The notes under the pieces are model-generated. The model was given only the letters and a program-made list of their open reading frames with translations. It did no database searches and was not told the DNA's origin. DNA of 64,000 nt from contig CAAGSD010000064.1 of the NCBI GenBank assembly GCA_900772845.1, positions 1 to 64,000 on the forward strand, in the 5' to 3' direction. This document shows, piece by piece, positions 63,870-64,000 of this stretch (the stretch's first letter is position 1; the number at the start of each line of letters is the position of its first letter). The position numbers and the translations under genes were made by a program. The stretch comes from Lachnospiraceae bacterium (GTDB lineage: Bacteria > Bacillota > Clostridia > Lachnospirales > Lachnospiraceae).

Positions 63870-64000
63870 ATGAAAAAATCAGAAGAGACTCTGGAGGATT
63901 TTGCGATCTCCTATCCCCTGGATAAGCTGGCGCCTCTGGAGCAAATTCTTTTTCTCGATATTGAGACCACGGGCTTCACTTCCCGCACTTCTTATTTATA
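63870..64000 (+). CDS. DEDD exonuclease-like (YprB/RNase H-like) protein, 5' part
   Basis: Starts at ATG 63870 (AGAGG 6 nt upstream) and runs off the right edge. The 43 visible residues include PLEQILFLDIETTGFTSRTSYL; LDIETTGF is the first exonuclease motif (metal Asp and Glu) of DEDD nucleases. The spacing to the start resembles Firmicutes YprB-like proteins. Partial, so the family is provisional. Confidence 0.75.
   Translation, partial: MKKSEETLEDFAISYPLDKLAPLEQILFLDIETTGFTSRTSYL

Noticed and set aside
1..64000. CRISPR arrays, tRNA or rRNA genes, and insertion sequences.
   Set aside because: No regularly spaced repeats, cloverleaf ends or transposase motifs were seen in the spacers on either strand.

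Overview
The window is one continuous stretch of chromosome from a low-to-mid GC, spore-forming, anaerobic Clostridia, most likely Lachnospiraceae. The support is gene content and order: a clostridial-type rnfCDGEAB operon, cotJABC, an SleB-like hydrolase, iron-sulfur serine dehydratase sdaAA/sdaAB, a Prp-processed L27, DUF4321 and the mutS-mutL-miaA to mre-min cluster. I cannot name the genus. No rRNA, tRNA, CRISPR array, prophage or insertion sequence was seen. Apart from one integrase-like gene, everything looks like core genome.

Almost all genes from 0.5 to 63.7 kb lie on the minus strand. Plus-strand islands are a zinc-ribbon gene (0.15 kb), a TtcA-like enzyme with a tyrosine recombinase (2.5-4.3 kb), lexA (5.4 kb), a DUF378 membrane protein (12 kb), cotJABC (53.2 kb), an AP2-like protein (56.6 kb) and the start of a DEDD exonuclease-like gene at the right edge.

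Region by region: 0.5-2.3 kb, D-aminoacyl-tRNA deacylase and an AI-2E transporter. 4.7-6.0 kb, an SOS locus in which lexA and a LysM membrane protein diverge across an array of LexA boxes. 6.1-11.7 kb, a branched-chain amino acid ABC transporter (livJHMGF) and a cytidylate kinase-like protein. 12.2-16.6 kb, rplU-prp-rpmA-obgE-yhbY-nadD-yqeK-rsfS. 16.6-25 kb, serine dehydratase, rluD-type synthase, lspA, aroB, sepF, a PLP-homeostasis protein and a HlyD-like protein. 25-35.6 kb, a cell-shape cluster (mreBCD, PBP2, minCDE, rodA, mgsA, DD-carboxypeptidase) led by radC. 36-43.7 kb, mutS, mutL, a LURP-one protein, miaA and a PLP lyase. 43.8-49.8 kb, SulP transporter, miaB, pepT and an amino acid:cation symporter. 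49.9-53 kb, a response regulator, sensor kinase and unknown exported protein in one overlapping operon. 53.1-58.6 kb, cotJABC, thrC, two wall-hydrolase-type proteins and the AP2-like gene. 58.6-63.7 kb, the Rnf ferredoxin:NAD+ oxidoreductase.

Start sites were re-chosen by ribosome binding sites and promoter positions. In several genes the longest open frame runs upstream through the promoter or a neighbour and is not used. No wholly new multi-gene system is evident. The best leads are the phased LexA boxes, 10-bp-phased repeats at the rnf promoter, a cysteine cluster on RnfE, a GH25 protein lacking its catalytic glutamate, an AP2/degenerate-HNH/AP2 protein with a leaderless-type start, an inverted repeat at the 5' end of the thrC transcript, and the unknown third gene of the two-component operon.
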